DNA from: [Eubacterium] infirmum
GTDB lineage: Bacteria > Bacillota > Clostridia > Peptostreptococcales > Anaerovoracaceae
Assembly (NCBI GenBank): GCA_900450455.1
Contig: UGGN01000001.1
Coordinates: 868,001 to 932,000, forward strand
Direction: 5' to 3'
DNA length: 64,000 nucleotides
Part shown: positions 35,083 through 44,035 of the stretch, piece after piece
Layout of the letters: each line of letters opens with the position of its first letter
How positions within the stretch are numbered: the first letter of the stretch is position 1
Program-made: the position numbers and the translations under genes
Notes under the pieces: generated by a model
Told to the model about the DNA's origin: nothing
Database searches by the model: none
Seen by the model: the letters and a program-made list of their open reading frames with translations, nothing else

Positions 35083-35129
35083 TAAAAATTAACCCGAGTC
35101 CGTGGGCAATTGCAGCCTTAGAGCTCGGG
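35083..35129 (-). other. Stem-loop between the Cys-rich gene and the fusion gene
   Basis: CCCGAG (35093-35098) and CTCGGG (35124-35129) close a 25-nt loop. On the minus strand it is followed by TTAATTTTTAGG directly before the fusion gene's ribosome site. It resembles a weak terminator or an mRNA-stability element that would set the ratio of the small protein to the large subunits. Confidence 0.55.
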
Positions 35130-35142
35130 AATGTAAGCAATT

Positions 35143-35427
35143 TTATTTTTTCTCACTGTTTCTCGCAGCCACAGCGATGATGTCCTGATAGCGCTCCAAA
35201 ATCTTGTCGTAATTATTTCTCACGTGTGGGAACATGCAGTTTGTGCAATCCTTGAATCCGGTATCCGTGTACTGAAAGTTGCCGCCGCATTTGTCACCGA
35301 GCGCATACAGAGGGCAATAGCAGAACAAGCAGTTGAAATCCTCCGGTTTATTAGTTTTGTGACATGGGAAGAATTCACAATTCTTGTGCTGGAAAAATTT
35401 ATAGTTTTCGGTAGTGGTATTAACCAT
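35143..35427 (-). CDS. Cysteine-rich small-domain protein, probable metal binder
   Basis: This 94-aa protein consists of one cysteine-rich small domain (the family known by that name). Ten cysteines occur, in the arrangement NCEFFPCH, FNCLFCYCPLYAL, KCGG and FKDCTNCMFPH, which fits a zinc or iron-sulfur site. The start at 35427 was chosen because GGAGG lies 6 nt upstream; the frame opens 4 codons earlier without a ribosome site. It is the first gene behind the minus-strand promoter and 70 bp ahead of the NifH-component-1 fusion, so it is probably part of that system. Its biochemical role is unknown to me; cluster delivery is one possibility. Confidence 0.85.
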   Translation of the reverse strand: MVNTTTENYKFFQHKNCEFFPCHKTNKPEDFNCLFCYCPLYALGDKCGGNFQYTDTGFKDCTNCMFPHVRNNYDKILERYQDIIAVAARNSEKK

Positions 35428-35473
35428 ATTAACCTCCATATTTCATTATCAAAAATAACCCGCCTATGGTATA

Positions 35474-35502
35474 ATTTTATTAGTAAGTAATAAAGCTGTC
35501 AA
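35474..35502 (-). promoter_or_regulatory. Promoter of the nitrogenase-like operon
   Basis: On the minus strand, TTGACA (35502-35497), 17 bp and TAAAAT (35479-35474) lie about 47 bp before the Cys-rich gene start. The -35 box falls in the leader of dnaE, so the two divergent transcripts overlap. A TATAAT (35470-35475) on the plus strand may serve dnaE. Confidence 0.8.
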
Positions 35503-35515
35503 GGAGACACGGAAA

Positions 35516-38500
35516 ATGTCATTTACACATCTTCACCTACATACAGAATATAGCCTTTTGGACGGCGCCGCTAGAATTGACGGCGTTGTTAAGCGTGCTA
35601 AGGAGCTGGGTATGGACTCCATAGCAATAACCGACCACGGAAACATGTTCGGTGTTATTGACTTTTACAAGGAGTGCAAGAAGCAAGGGGTTAAGCCGTT
35701 AATCGGCTGCGAAATATACATGGCCGTCCGCGGGATGAAGGATAAGGATCCGGATTTGGATAGATACCAGAATCATCTCGTTTTGATTGCTGAAACGAAC
35801 GACGGATACCGTAATTTGATTAAAATAGTATCCGAGGGATACATAAACGGATATTACTATAAGCCTAGGGTTGACAAGGATGTACTCAGAAAATACAGCG
35901 GTGGCATCGTCGCTTTATCAGCGTGTCTTGCAGGCAAGGTTCAGCAGAGGCTTTTGAATAAGGACTACGAGGGCGCACGCGCAGAGGCCATTGAGCTTGA
36001 TGAAATTTTCGGACATGGTAACTTTTTTTTGGAGATGCAGGATCAGGGCCTTGAGGAGGAATACCTCGTCAATCAGCAGCTCCTGAAACTTTCTGAGGAA
36101 CTTGATATTCCGCTCGTAGCGACAAATGACGTGCACTATATCAGGCAGGAAGATGCCGAGGCGCATGATGTTTTGCTTGCGATTCAGACAGCTACGAGCA
36201 TAGATGACGAGAGGAGAATGCGTTTTCCTAACGACCAGTTCTACCTAAAGAGCGAGGCCGAGATGAGGACTATTTTTGCCTTTGCTCCTCAGGCAATAGA
36301 CAATACGGCAAAGATTGCCGAAAGGTGCAATGTCGAATTCACTTTTGGAGAATATCACCTTCCGGAGTTTGTCCCACCTGAGGGAAAGACTTGCGCGGAG
36401 TATTTGCGTGAGCTGGTTGAATCCGGACTCAGAGAAAGATACGAAAATATTGAGCCGGAGTTGGTTGAGAGAATGAACTACGAGCTATCGGTCATCGAAT
36501 CGATGGGTTATGTAGAGTATTTTTTGATAGTTTGGGATTTCATAAACTATGCCAGAAACAACAATATAGCGGTTGGACCCGGCAGAGGTTCAGCGGCAGG
36601 AAGTATAGTTTCCTACTGTCTCAGGATAACGGACATAGACCCGATTAAGTACACTTTAATCTTTGAGCGATTCCTAAATCCCGAGCGTGTCAGCATGCCT
36701 GATATAGATATAGATTTCTGCATCGAAAGACGTGGCGAGGTAATCGAGTACGTTAAGCAAAAATACGGCAGAGAGAACGTTTCACAGATTATAACCTTCG
36801 GCAGACTTAAGGCAAAGGCTGCGGTGAGGGATGTCGGAAGAGCATTAAACCTTACATATGCGGAAGCTGACAGAATTGCAAAGGCCATACCTTTTGAGCT
36901 TAATATGACTCTGGAGAAAGCTTTAAACATAAGCCCGGAACTTCGCAAAATGTATGACGAGGACCCCCGCACCAAAAAAGTAATAGACATGGCGATGAGA
37001 ATAGAGGGCATGCCGAGAAACGCCTCGACTCATGCGGCAGGTGTCGTTATATCAAAGCTACCGCTTAATGAATATGTGCCTCTTTATATGTCAGATAAAG
37101 GTCTTGCAACCCAGTTTAACATGACTACGATTGAGGAACTGGGACTTCTCAAGATGGACTTTTTAGGACTGCGCAACCTGACGATGATTAGAAACGCAAA
37201 GTCTTTGATAAAGGAAAATCACGGAGTAGATATAGATTTCAGCAAGATAGGATATGAGGATCCTGATGTCTATTCGATGATTGCTGACGGAAATACGCTC
37301 GGAGTCTTTCAGCTCGAGAGTTCGGGTATGACCTCTTTTATGAAGAGGCTTAGACCTAGCTGCTTTGAGGATGTTGTCGCCGGTATTTCACTTTTTAGAC
37401 CGGGGCCTATGGACTCGATTCCAAAGTATATAGAGAATAAGAAAAATCCGGACAAAATTCAGTATGTGACGCCAAAAGTTGCGGAAATACTGGATGTAAG
37501 CTATGGATGTCTCGTCTATCAGGAGCAGGTAATGCAGATAGTTCGTGACCTCGCAGGCTACAGCTACGGTAGATCCGACCTCGTTCGTCGTGCCATGAGT
37601 AAGAAGAAGGCTGACGTAATGATGGAGGAGAAGGAATGGTTTATAAACGGCAAACTTTCACCTGACGGCAATATTGAAATTCCGGGATGTATCAGAAACG
37701 GTGTATCCAAGGAGGCTGCAGAGGCTATCTTTGATGACATGGTTTCCTTTGCCGAATACGCATTCAATAAATCCCATGCGGCAGCATACGCTGTACTGGC
37801 CTTTGAGACTGCATACCTCAAGAGATATTATCCGGTTGAGTTCATGGCGGCTCTTATGACAAGTGTTATGGGTGATTCCGCAGCAATATCAAAGTATATA
37901 GCAAATTGCAGAGAAATCGGCATAGAGGTTCTTCCTCCGTCGGTGCTTGAGAGTGAACACAGCTTTTCGACAAAGGACGGGAAGATTCGCTTCGGTCTCA
38001 TGGCTGTCAAGAATGTCGGAGAGGGCGTAGTCAACGCGATAATAAAGGCAAGAGCCGGAAGAGAAGCACCTAAGGACATTTTCGAATTCGTGAATAACCT
38101 CGATATTAAAGAGGTAAATAAGAAAGCCATGGAAAGCCTTATAAAGGCAGGTGCGCTCGACTGTATCAATCCAAATCGTGCAGTTCTTCTCGCAGTCTAT
38201 GAGGATGTGATGGAGTCCGCTCAGCAGAACGCCAGAAAAAATATAGCCGGTCAAATGTCGCTTTTTCAGCTTAACAGCGAGGAGATGGGAAGTGGCAACG
38301 TTTCGGGAAGACTTCCGGACATTGCTAACTTTGATAAGGGAATGCTTCTAAGTCTCGAAAAGGAAATGACGGGTGTCTATATCAGCGACCATCCGCTAAA
38401 CCAGTACAAGGATGTCATCGATAGAATCGTAACGGTAAATACAACGCAGCTCGGAAGCAGAAGCCGTTCAGAGGAAGACGATAGCATGGATGAAATCAGT

Positions 38501-39193
38501 GAGATTCAGGACGGCAAGGAGCTGATTATTGCAGGGCTTATCACGGGACACAGAAACCTTGTCACCAAGAAGGGGCAAATGATGGCCTTTGTACAGCTCG
38601 AGGATCTGTACGGTGATGTTGAGGTAATTGTTTTTCCTAAGACATTTGAAAACTGTGCGGAGCTTCTGGAGCAGGACAATATCATAGTTTTGAGCGGTCG
38701 TGCCGATGTTGGAGAAAGCGGTCAGGCTAAGATTATAGCTGAGCACATAGTCAGCATAGATGAGGCGGATCGGATAATAGAGCTCGCTAGATCCGGTAGG
38801 TCAAATGGAAGACAGGGCAAATCCAAAAGCGTGCCAAGAAATCAGAGCGATTCTACCGGAGCTGATACTGACTCGCAAAATCTTGGAGCCCGTGAGGGGG
38901 GCAGAACAAATTCCGGCTTGGGAACTTTGATGAATGCCGTAAAACTTAGAATACCACAGAGTGGAGAGGGCATCGCAGAGGCCGTAAATCTTTCGGAGAA
39001 AGAGGTAATAAGTAAAATCAGCAGGATAATGAGAAGGTATCCCGGCAAAGTTCAGGTTCTCGTATTTTTGAGAAACGGTAAGATAATGTCGTCACAGCAG
39101 AGTCTGGTTAGACCAAGCCTGGAGTTCGCGGAGGAGATGGCAGAGCTGCTGGGACATGCTAATGTCAAGATAAAGAATATTGCAAACAGCTGA
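35516..39193 (+). CDS. dnaE: DNA polymerase III alpha subunit
   Basis: This is the 1,225-aa replicative polymerase subunit of the DnaE1 type. The N-terminal PHP domain starts FTHLHLHTEYSLLDGA and includes AITDHGNMFGVIDFY. The palm has GPGRGSAAGSIVSYCL and the catalytic aspartates in MPDIDIDFCIERR near residue 400. The fingers, tandem helix-hairpin-helix and the OB-fold (ELIIAGLITGHRN...KKGQMMAFVQLEDLYG) follow. About 100 residues of low-complexity linker (NGRQGKSKSVPRNQSD..) precede a final domain. AAGGAGAC sets the start. Length and domain order are normal. pfkA follows after 20 bp, a common Firmicute order. Confidence 0.97.
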   Translation: MSFTHLHLHTEYSLLDGAARIDGVVKRAKELGMDSIAITDHGNMFGVIDFYKECKKQGVKPLIGCEIYMAVRGMKDKDPDLDRYQNHLVLIAETNDGYRNLIKIVSEGYINGYYYKPRVDKDVLRKYSGGIVALSACLAGKVQQRLLNKDYEGARAEAIELDEIFGHGNFFLEMQDQGLEEEYLVNQQLLKLSEELDIPLVATNDVHYIRQEDAEAHDVLLAIQTATSIDDERRMRFPNDQFYLKSEAEMRTIFAFAPQAIDNTAKIAERCNVEFTFGEYHLPEFVPPEGKTCAEYLRELVESGLRERYENIEPELVERMNYELSVIESMGYVEYFLIVWDFINYARNNNIAVGPGRGSAAGSIVSYCLRITDIDPIKYTLIFERFLNPERVSMPDIDIDFCIERRGEVIEYVKQKYGRENVSQIITFGRLKAKAAVRDVGRALNLTYAEADRIAKAIPFELNMTLEKALNISPELRKMYDEDPRTKKVIDMAMRIEGMPRNASTHAAGVVISKLPLNEYVPLYMSDKGLATQFNMTTIEELGLLKMDFLGLRNLTMIRNAKSLIKENHGVDIDFSKIGYEDPDVYSMIADGNTLGVFQLESSGMTSFMKRLRPSCFEDVVAGISLFRPGPMDSIPKYIENKKNPDKIQYVTPKVAEILDVSYGCLVYQEQVMQIVRDLAGYSYGRSDLVRRAMSKKKADVMMEEKEWFINGKLSPDGNIEIPGCIRNGVSKEAAEAIFDDMVSFAEYAFNKSHAAAYAVLAFETAYLKRYYPVEFMAALMTSVMGDSAAISKYIANCREIGIEVLPPSVLESEHSFSTKDGKIRFGLMAVKNVGEGVVNAIIKARAGREAPKDIFEFVNNLDIKEVNKKAMESLIKAGALDCINPNRAVLLAVYEDVMESAQQNARKNIAGQMSLFQLNSEEMGSGNVSGRLPDIANFDKGMLLSLEKEMTGVYISDHPLNQYKDVIDRIVTVNTTQLGSRSRSEEDDSMDEISEIQDGKELIIAGLITGHRNLVTKKGQMMAFVQLEDLYGDVEVIVFPKTFENCAELLEQDNIIVLSGRADVGESGQAKIIAEHIVSIDEADRIIELARSGRSNGRQGKSKSVPRNQSDSTGADTDSQNLGAREGGRTNSGLGTLMNAVKLRIPQSGEGIAEAVNLSEKEVISKISRIMRRYPGKVQVLVFLRNGKIMSSQQSLVRPSLEFAEEMAELLGHANVKIKNIANS

Positions 39194-39213
39194 GATATAC
39201 ATAGGAGTTTACT

Positions 39214-40173
39214 ATGAAGATTGGAGTTTTGACCAGCGGCGGAGATGCGCCCGGTATGAATGCAGCCATCAGAGCTGTGGTTAGATGTGGTATAGATGCA
39301 GGTATGGAAGTCTATGGTATAAAGAGGGGATTCGATGGCCTTTTAGATGGGGAAATCGAGCAGATGAGCCTTTCCAGCGTCGGTGATATTCTCCACCGAG
39401 GCGGAACCGTACTGAAGACTGCCAGAAGCGAAAGATTCAGCACTGAAGAGGGCGTAAAGAGAGCGAAGGTAATTCTTGGTACCTTCGGCATAGATGCGCT
39501 GGTTGTAATCGGTGGTGACGGTTCTATGAGGGGAGCACTTGAGCTTTCAAAGCTCGGTGTCAATCTAATGTGCCTTCCGGGAACAATAGATAATGATTTA
39601 GCCTATACTGATTTCACCATAGGCTTCGATACGGCTGTAAATACAGTTCTCGATGCCATATCAAAGGTGAGAGACACAAGTTTTGCACACGAGAGAAACA
39701 CCATTATCGAGGTCATGGGAAGACATTGCGGAGACATTGCTCTTTATTCAGGTGTTGGCGGAGGTGCTGAAGCTGTTTTGATTCCTGAGATAGAGGCGGA
39801 TGTCAATCGCATTTGCCGTAAGATTCTTCAGGGTGCAGCTCGTGGCAAGCTCAACAGCATAATCATAAATGCCGAGGGTTCGGGGATAAGCTCGGATAAG
39901 CTGGCCAAGGAAATCGCTGCTGTCACAGGTCGCGAAACCAGAATAGTGGTTCTGTCATATCTACAGCGCGGCGGTGTGCCTACACTGGACGACAGGTTAC
40001 TCGCAAGTCAAAGCGGGGCTAAGGCTGTAGAGTTGATCAAAACCGGAATAAGAAACAAGGCTATCGGTACCGTAAGCGGTAAAATTCAGGCCTTTGAAAT
40101 CGAAGGAGCTCTCAATGAAAAGTGCGAGTTCAATCACGAGCTCTACGAGCTCATCGATGTACTGAGCAAATAG
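39214..40173 (+). CDS. pfkA: 6-phosphofructokinase
   Basis: This ATP-dependent phosphofructokinase (319 aa) commits fructose 6-phosphate to glycolysis. The ATP-binding start is IGVLTSGGDAPGMNAAIRAVVR, followed by VVIGGDGSMRGA, the catalytic LPGTIDNDLAYTDFTIGFDTA and EVMGRHCGDIAL. The length matches bacterial PfkA. The Gly after GGD in the ATP site is typical of ATP rather than pyrophosphate use. It lies 20 bp after dnaE and has AGGAG upstream, so the two are probably co-transcribed. Confidence 0.96.
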   Translation: MKIGVLTSGGDAPGMNAAIRAVVRCGIDAGMEVYGIKRGFDGLLDGEIEQMSLSSVGDILHRGGTVLKTARSERFSTEEGVKRAKVILGTFGIDALVVIGGDGSMRGALELSKLGVNLMCLPGTIDNDLAYTDFTIGFDTAVNTVLDAISKVRDTSFAHERNTIIEVMGRHCGDIALYSGVGGGAEAVLIPEIEADVNRICRKILQGAARGKLNSIIINAEGSGISSDKLAKEIAAVTGRETRIVVLSYLQRGGVPTLDDRLLASQSGAKAVELIKTGIRNKAIGTVSGKIQAFEIEGALNEKCEFNHELYELIDVLSK

Positions 40174-40257
40174 CTTTAGGCCATAATTGAACCAAGGCGA
40201 AAATATGCACAAACGTTAAATTAAAATTTAAAGATATTATTAAGCAAGGAATGTAAA

Positions 40258-41745
40258 ATGCAAGAGAAAATAGCGGGAAAGTACCGTGGCACAGGTGTGT
40301 TTACGGGACTGGTTTACGGAATGGCTGAGTTTTATGGAGGCGGTGCATTTGTAATCATTAACACCTTTTTCATGGTATTTTTGACAAAGGCACTCGGAAT
40401 ACCGGCAGCATGGGCCGGCGCAATTCCACTTATCGGTAAGGTTTGGGACGCGGTAACGGATCCTATAATGGGGAATATAACTGATAGGACGACTTCGAGA
40501 TTAGGACCCAAGCGCTTCTATATTTTAATCGGAGGAATTATCTCGGCGTTTACCTTTGTGTTTCTTTGGACTACGATTCCAACTGAAAGCAAAGTGGCTA
40601 TGTTCATATACTACATAGTGATTTACTGTTTGTTTTCGACGGGCTTTACTATTTTGATGGTTCCTTACAATGGACTTCTTCCGGATATGATAGATGACTA
40701 CGCTGTCAGATCTAAGTTTTCTGCCTTGCGCATGATTTGGTCTACCCTTGGTGCTATCGCAGCAGGTATAATTCCAACTCTGATGATAAAGGATAATCTT
40801 CAAGTATCTATGTATCTAAAGGTTGGAATTTTATTTGGAATTCTGTTCTGCATGAGTTCGCTAATAAGCTTTGCGGGAACTTGGGAAAAGCTTAGAGAAC
40901 CGGTTAAAACCGGCATAGGAGACAGCTTTTCACAGGCAGCTTCGGTTTTCAAAAGCAGGTCATTTAGAATTTTCATAGGAATCTACCTGTCAGGACAGTG
41001 CGGTATGGATTTTGTCTCGGGAATGGCAATTTACTATGTCGACGATGTACTGAACGGCTATCAAAAGGGTTATATGACCATGCTGATGGGAGTTCTGATG
41101 GTTTCTCAGCTCCTCGGCATGCTCTTTTTCGGACCGATAATGACGAAGACGTCAAAGAGGACTACGATTTTGATAGGTGCACCGATAAGAATAGTGTGCA
41201 CGCTCGGTCTTCTTGCGTTCTCATACGAGGGGGCGTCAATATATCCGATCCTTGCCCTGTCGGCGGGTGTGGGTATAGGAAACGCGGCCACATTGACAAG
41301 CATATTTGCCATCCTCGCAGATATGGCTGACGTAGACGAGTTAATAACTTCGGTGAGCAGACCGGGAATTGTATCGGGAATGGCAACCTTTGCAAGAAAA
41401 ATATCTGCAGGACTTTCGGCTTGGGTTATTGGAATTTTGATTTCAATTGCCGGATACGATGCAGAAGTTGCAAAGTCAGGACTCAGACAGAGCCTTCACA
41501 CGCAGAACGGCATAGCTCTGATTTTCATATTCCTTCCGGTGATTCTGGTTACTCTCCTTTTGATTTTCGGTTACATATTCCCTATTACAAAGAAGGAGTT
41601 CGAACTCGTTCACAAGGAAATCGCAAAGAGAAAGGGTGAGGATAATTCAGAGACAACTGAAGAGGAAAAGAAAATTCTAAAGCGCGTAACCGGTGTCGAG
41701 TACGAGGAACTTTGGGGAAACAAGGAGTGTTATAGTAATGAATAA
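40258..41745 (+). CDS. GPH-family (MelB-like) MFS sugar/solute:cation symporter
   Basis: This 495-aa major-facilitator protein with 12 predicted membrane helices belongs to the glycoside-pentoside-hexuronide:cation symporter group. The signature IGKVWDAVTDPIMGNITDRTTSRLGPKR (residues about 60-87) and VPYNGLLPDMIDDYAVRSK are typical. The C-terminal 35 residues are charged and cytoplasmic. It overlaps the glycerophosphodiesterase gene by 8 nt, so its substrate may be a glycerol-phosphodiester or related compound rather than a plain sugar. That is inference from context. Confidence 0.86.
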   Translation: MQEKIAGKYRGTGVFTGLVYGMAEFYGGGAFVIINTFFMVFLTKALGIPAAWAGAIPLIGKVWDAVTDPIMGNITDRTTSRLGPKRFYILIGGIISAFTFVFLWTTIPTESKVAMFIYYIVIYCLFSTGFTILMVPYNGLLPDMIDDYAVRSKFSALRMIWSTLGAIAAGIIPTLMIKDNLQVSMYLKVGILFGILFCMSSLISFAGTWEKLREPVKTGIGDSFSQAASVFKSRSFRIFIGIYLSGQCGMDFVSGMAIYYVDDVLNGYQKGYMTMLMGVLMVSQLLGMLFFGPIMTKTSKRTTILIGAPIRIVCTLGLLAFSYEGASIYPILALSAGVGIGNAATLTSIFAILADMADVDELITSVSRPGIVSGMATFARKISAGLSAWVIGILISIAGYDAEVAKSGLRQSLHTQNGIALIFIFLPVILVTLLLIFGYIFPITKKEFELVHKEIAKRKGEDNSETTEEEKKILKRVTGVEYEELWGNKECYSNE

Positions 41746-42496
41746 AACGAAAAGACCTTTTGTGTGGGCACATCGCGGTGCAAGTGCATACTGCCCCGAG
41801 AATACGCTTCCTGCCTTTGCCAAGGCGATGGAGATGGGAGCTGACGGAATAGAACTCGATGTACAGATGACAAAGGATGGAGAGCTTGTTGTATGCCACG
41901 ACGAAAAGATAGATAGAACATCTGACGGGAAGGGATGGCTCAAGGACTTCACGCTCGCTGAGCTGAGAAACTTCGATTTTTCCTACGGATATGAGGCATA
42001 TAAAGGTGTGAAGGTCCCTACGCTCAGAGAGGTTTTTGAGCTCTTTATCGATACGAATATGACGATAAATATTGAGCTTAAGACCGGCATAGTTTTCTAC
42101 AGCGGGATCGAGGAGAAGACTATTGCTTTGACGGAGGAATACGGATTCATGGAGCGTGTTATTTTTTCATCGTTCAACCATCTTTCGGTCAAGAGGGTAA
42201 AGGAACTGAGACCCGTGGCAAAATGCGGTTTCCTATATGCGGATGGAACAATCGGTATGCCTGAATATGCGAAGCTTCACGGTATGTCTGCGCTTCATCC
42301 TGCCCTTTACAATTTGCAGTATGAGGGATTTATGCAGGAGTGTAAGGAGAAAAATATCGATGTAAATGTTTGGACAGTTGACGATGAGGAGTACATTAAG
42401 ATGTGCTGCAAGCTCGGCGTGGATGCCATAATCACAAACTGCCCGGATAAGGTCTTTACGGTAATTGAAAGCATGTCAGGTAGCGATAATGAATAA
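41738..42496 (+). CDS. Glycerophosphodiester phosphodiesterase
   Basis: This 252-aa GDPD-family enzyme hydrolyses glycerophosphodiesters to glycerol 3-phosphate and an alcohol. Motifs: WAHRGASAYCPENTLPAF with the catalytic His and Glu, GIELDVQMTKDGELVVCHD with metal ligands, and LKTG, WTVDDEEYIK and GVDAIITNCPD at the end of the TIM barrel. There is no signal peptide, so it acts in the cytoplasm. The start at 41738 lies inside the end of the transporter gene after AAGGAG. It overlaps the following hydrolase gene, so transport, diester cleavage and deacylation appear linked in one operon. Confidence 0.94.
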   Translation: MNKTKRPFVWAHRGASAYCPENTLPAFAKAMEMGADGIELDVQMTKDGELVVCHDEKIDRTSDGKGWLKDFTLAELRNFDFSYGYEAYKGVKVPTLREVFELFIDTNMTINIELKTGIVFYSGIEEKTIALTEEYGFMERVIFSSFNHLSVKRVKELRPVAKCGFLYADGTIGMPEYAKLHGMSALHPALYNLQYEGFMQECKEKNIDVNVWTVDDEEYIKMCCKLGVDAIITNCPDKVFTVIESMSGSDNE

Positions 42497-43493
42497 TAAT
42501 GCAAGCGAAAAACCGGAAATAAAGTTCATAAAGGACTCGGGCTACAAGGAGTACATGTCGGATGAAAACCCGAAGTGGCGCAGCGAATACGTTGAGCAGG
42601 GAGACTTTGCTTCTTTTGATGGAATGAATCTCAGATACTACCACGCTTCTCAGGATAAGGACAAAGAAACCGCAGGTACGATTGTAATGCTTCACGGTTA
42701 CTGCGGTTTTTGGGGGAAGTTTCATGAGCTGGCTCACTATTTCTGGCAGGCGGGCTTTGAGGTATTCTTTCTCGAGCAGCGAGGTCACGGATATTCCGGT
42801 AGGCAGACGAGCGACAAGGACATTGTTCACGTAAACGATTACAGTGATTATATCGCAGATCTCAAGGAGTTCATGGAAAAGATTGTTATGCTTAAGTCGT
42901 CAAAGCTTCCGCGAATCATCTACGCACACTCCATGGGCGGTGCTATTGCAGCTCTGTTTTTAGAAGAGCACCCGGAGTATTTCGACGCTGCGGTCTTGAG
43001 CTCACCGATGTTCAGCATCAAAACAGGAAAAACGCCAAAGATAGCCGTTTCACTTCTATGTGCAAAGATAAGGCTTCTCCATCAGGAGCATTTACCTTTT
43101 CCCGGTGGAAAGCACTTTGACGGCATACCTAGGTTTGAGAGCAGCAGCGCAAGGTCCGAGGTGAGGTATAACTATATTTTCAATCAAAGGCTGGCAGACG
43201 AGCACTACCACACCTACATGATGTCAAACGGTTGGGGAGCGGCGAGCTTTAAGGCGACAAGAAAGATTTTGAGGAATGCTTATAAGGTCAAGATACCGGT
43301 TCTTCTTCTGACATCAGGAAACGATGCACTTGTGAACATGAGCGGTCACGAGAAGTTTGCGAGAAGGGCGGCAAATGTCCGGCATATAAACTTTGAAAGG
43401 GCAAAGCACGAGCTTTACAACGATATAGACGAGGTGAGAGAGAAATATTTTAACGATATATTTACCTTTATTATGAGTTATGCTGTAAACTGA
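42489..43493 (+). CDS. Alpha/beta hydrolase, lysophospholipase-like
   Basis: This 334-aa alpha/beta hydrolase (serine aminopeptidase S33 / PldB-like group) has the oxyanion segment MLHGYCGFWGKF, FLEQRGHGYSGR, and the nucleophile elbow YAHSMGGAIAAL with catalytic Ser. The likely acid is in LLLTSGNDALVNMSG and the likely His in RAKHELYNDID. It has no signal peptide. The start overlaps the GDPD stop by 8 nt. Deacylation of monoglycerides or lysophospholipids followed by GDPD would give glycerol phosphate; substrate assignment is inference. A terminator follows. Confidence 0.88.
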   Translation: MNNNASEKPEIKFIKDSGYKEYMSDENPKWRSEYVEQGDFASFDGMNLRYYHASQDKDKETAGTIVMLHGYCGFWGKFHELAHYFWQAGFEVFFLEQRGHGYSGRQTSDKDIVHVNDYSDYIADLKEFMEKIVMLKSSKLPRIIYAHSMGGAIAALFLEEHPEYFDAAVLSSPMFSIKTGKTPKIAVSLLCAKIRLLHQEHLPFPGGKHFDGIPRFESSSARSEVRYNYIFNQRLADEHYHTYMMSNGWGAASFKATRKILRNAYKVKIPVLLLTSGNDALVNMSGHEKFARRAANVRHINFERAKHELYNDIDEVREKYFNDIFTFIMSYAVN

Positions 43494-43521
43494 GCATTAC
43501 TTAAAAGTAAATAATTAGATT

Positions 43522-43560
43522 GGAGGATGCTTTGCATGAGTGCAGAAATCCTCCTTTTTA
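43522..43560 (+). terminator. Terminator after the transporter-GDPD-hydrolase operon
   Basis: GGAGGAT (43522-43528) pairs with ATCCTCC (43548-43554), with further inner pairing of TTTGCA and TGCA, followed by TTTTTA. Confidence 0.85.
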
Positions 43561-43657
43561 AATCATGAAATATCAAGTTAAATGCAATGAGGCTTAGTAA
43601 CAAACTCCATAAGTAGTTAAGTATATACCAATGCTTTCACGCGATTTAAAGAATGGC

Positions 43658-44035
43658 TTAAGATTCATGTGAGTAAAGCCATTGCAAAAGATCTTCATAA
43701 GTATTTATGCCAGATGCAACACCTAATATTATTGTATATAACTCCTCTTGGTTATAACTGAGATGAATGCCATTAAGCTCAAGAAAAACAAGCATAGTAT
43801 GTGCACCAATACGCTTATTACCGTCTAAAAATGGATGATTTTTAATCAATCCAAACCCCAAGCGAGCTGCTTTCTGTATGATGCCGGGAAATAGTGCAAT
43901 ATCATCAAAAACTTGAAACGGAGTATTAAGTGCAGAATCTAGCATACCATCATCACGGATTCCCACCGCTCCACCGGTTATCTCAATAAGATGCTGATGA
44001 AGTTGTAGTACTTGAGCTTTTGATAAGCGAATCAT
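43658..44035 (-). CDS. doc: Doc-family toxin (Fic fold) of a toxin-antitoxin pair
   Basis: This 125-aa death-on-curing protein has a Fic fold. The motif is NHPFLDGNKRIGAHTML, the HxFx(D/N)xNKR form of Doc-type enzymes, which in phage P1 phosphorylate EF-Tu and halt translation. The N-terminal SKAQVLQLHQHLIEITGG and GIRDDGMLDSALN are typical. The start overlaps the antitoxin stop by an ATGA. Motif and length are intact, so it is probably active when free. Confidence 0.93.
   Translation of the reverse strand: MIRLSKAQVLQLHQHLIEITGGAVGIRDDGMLDSALNTPFQVFDDIALFPGIIQKAARLGFGLIKNHPFLDGNKRIGAHTMLVFLELNGIHLSYNQEELYTIILGVASGINTYEDLLQWLYSHES

Noticed and set aside
31548..35427. A nitrogen-fixing nitrogenase (nifHDK)
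   Set aside because: The component-1 proteins lack a full set of P-cluster cysteines on both subunits, I could not find FeMo-cofactor ligand motifs, and no nifB/E/N or molybdate genes are near.
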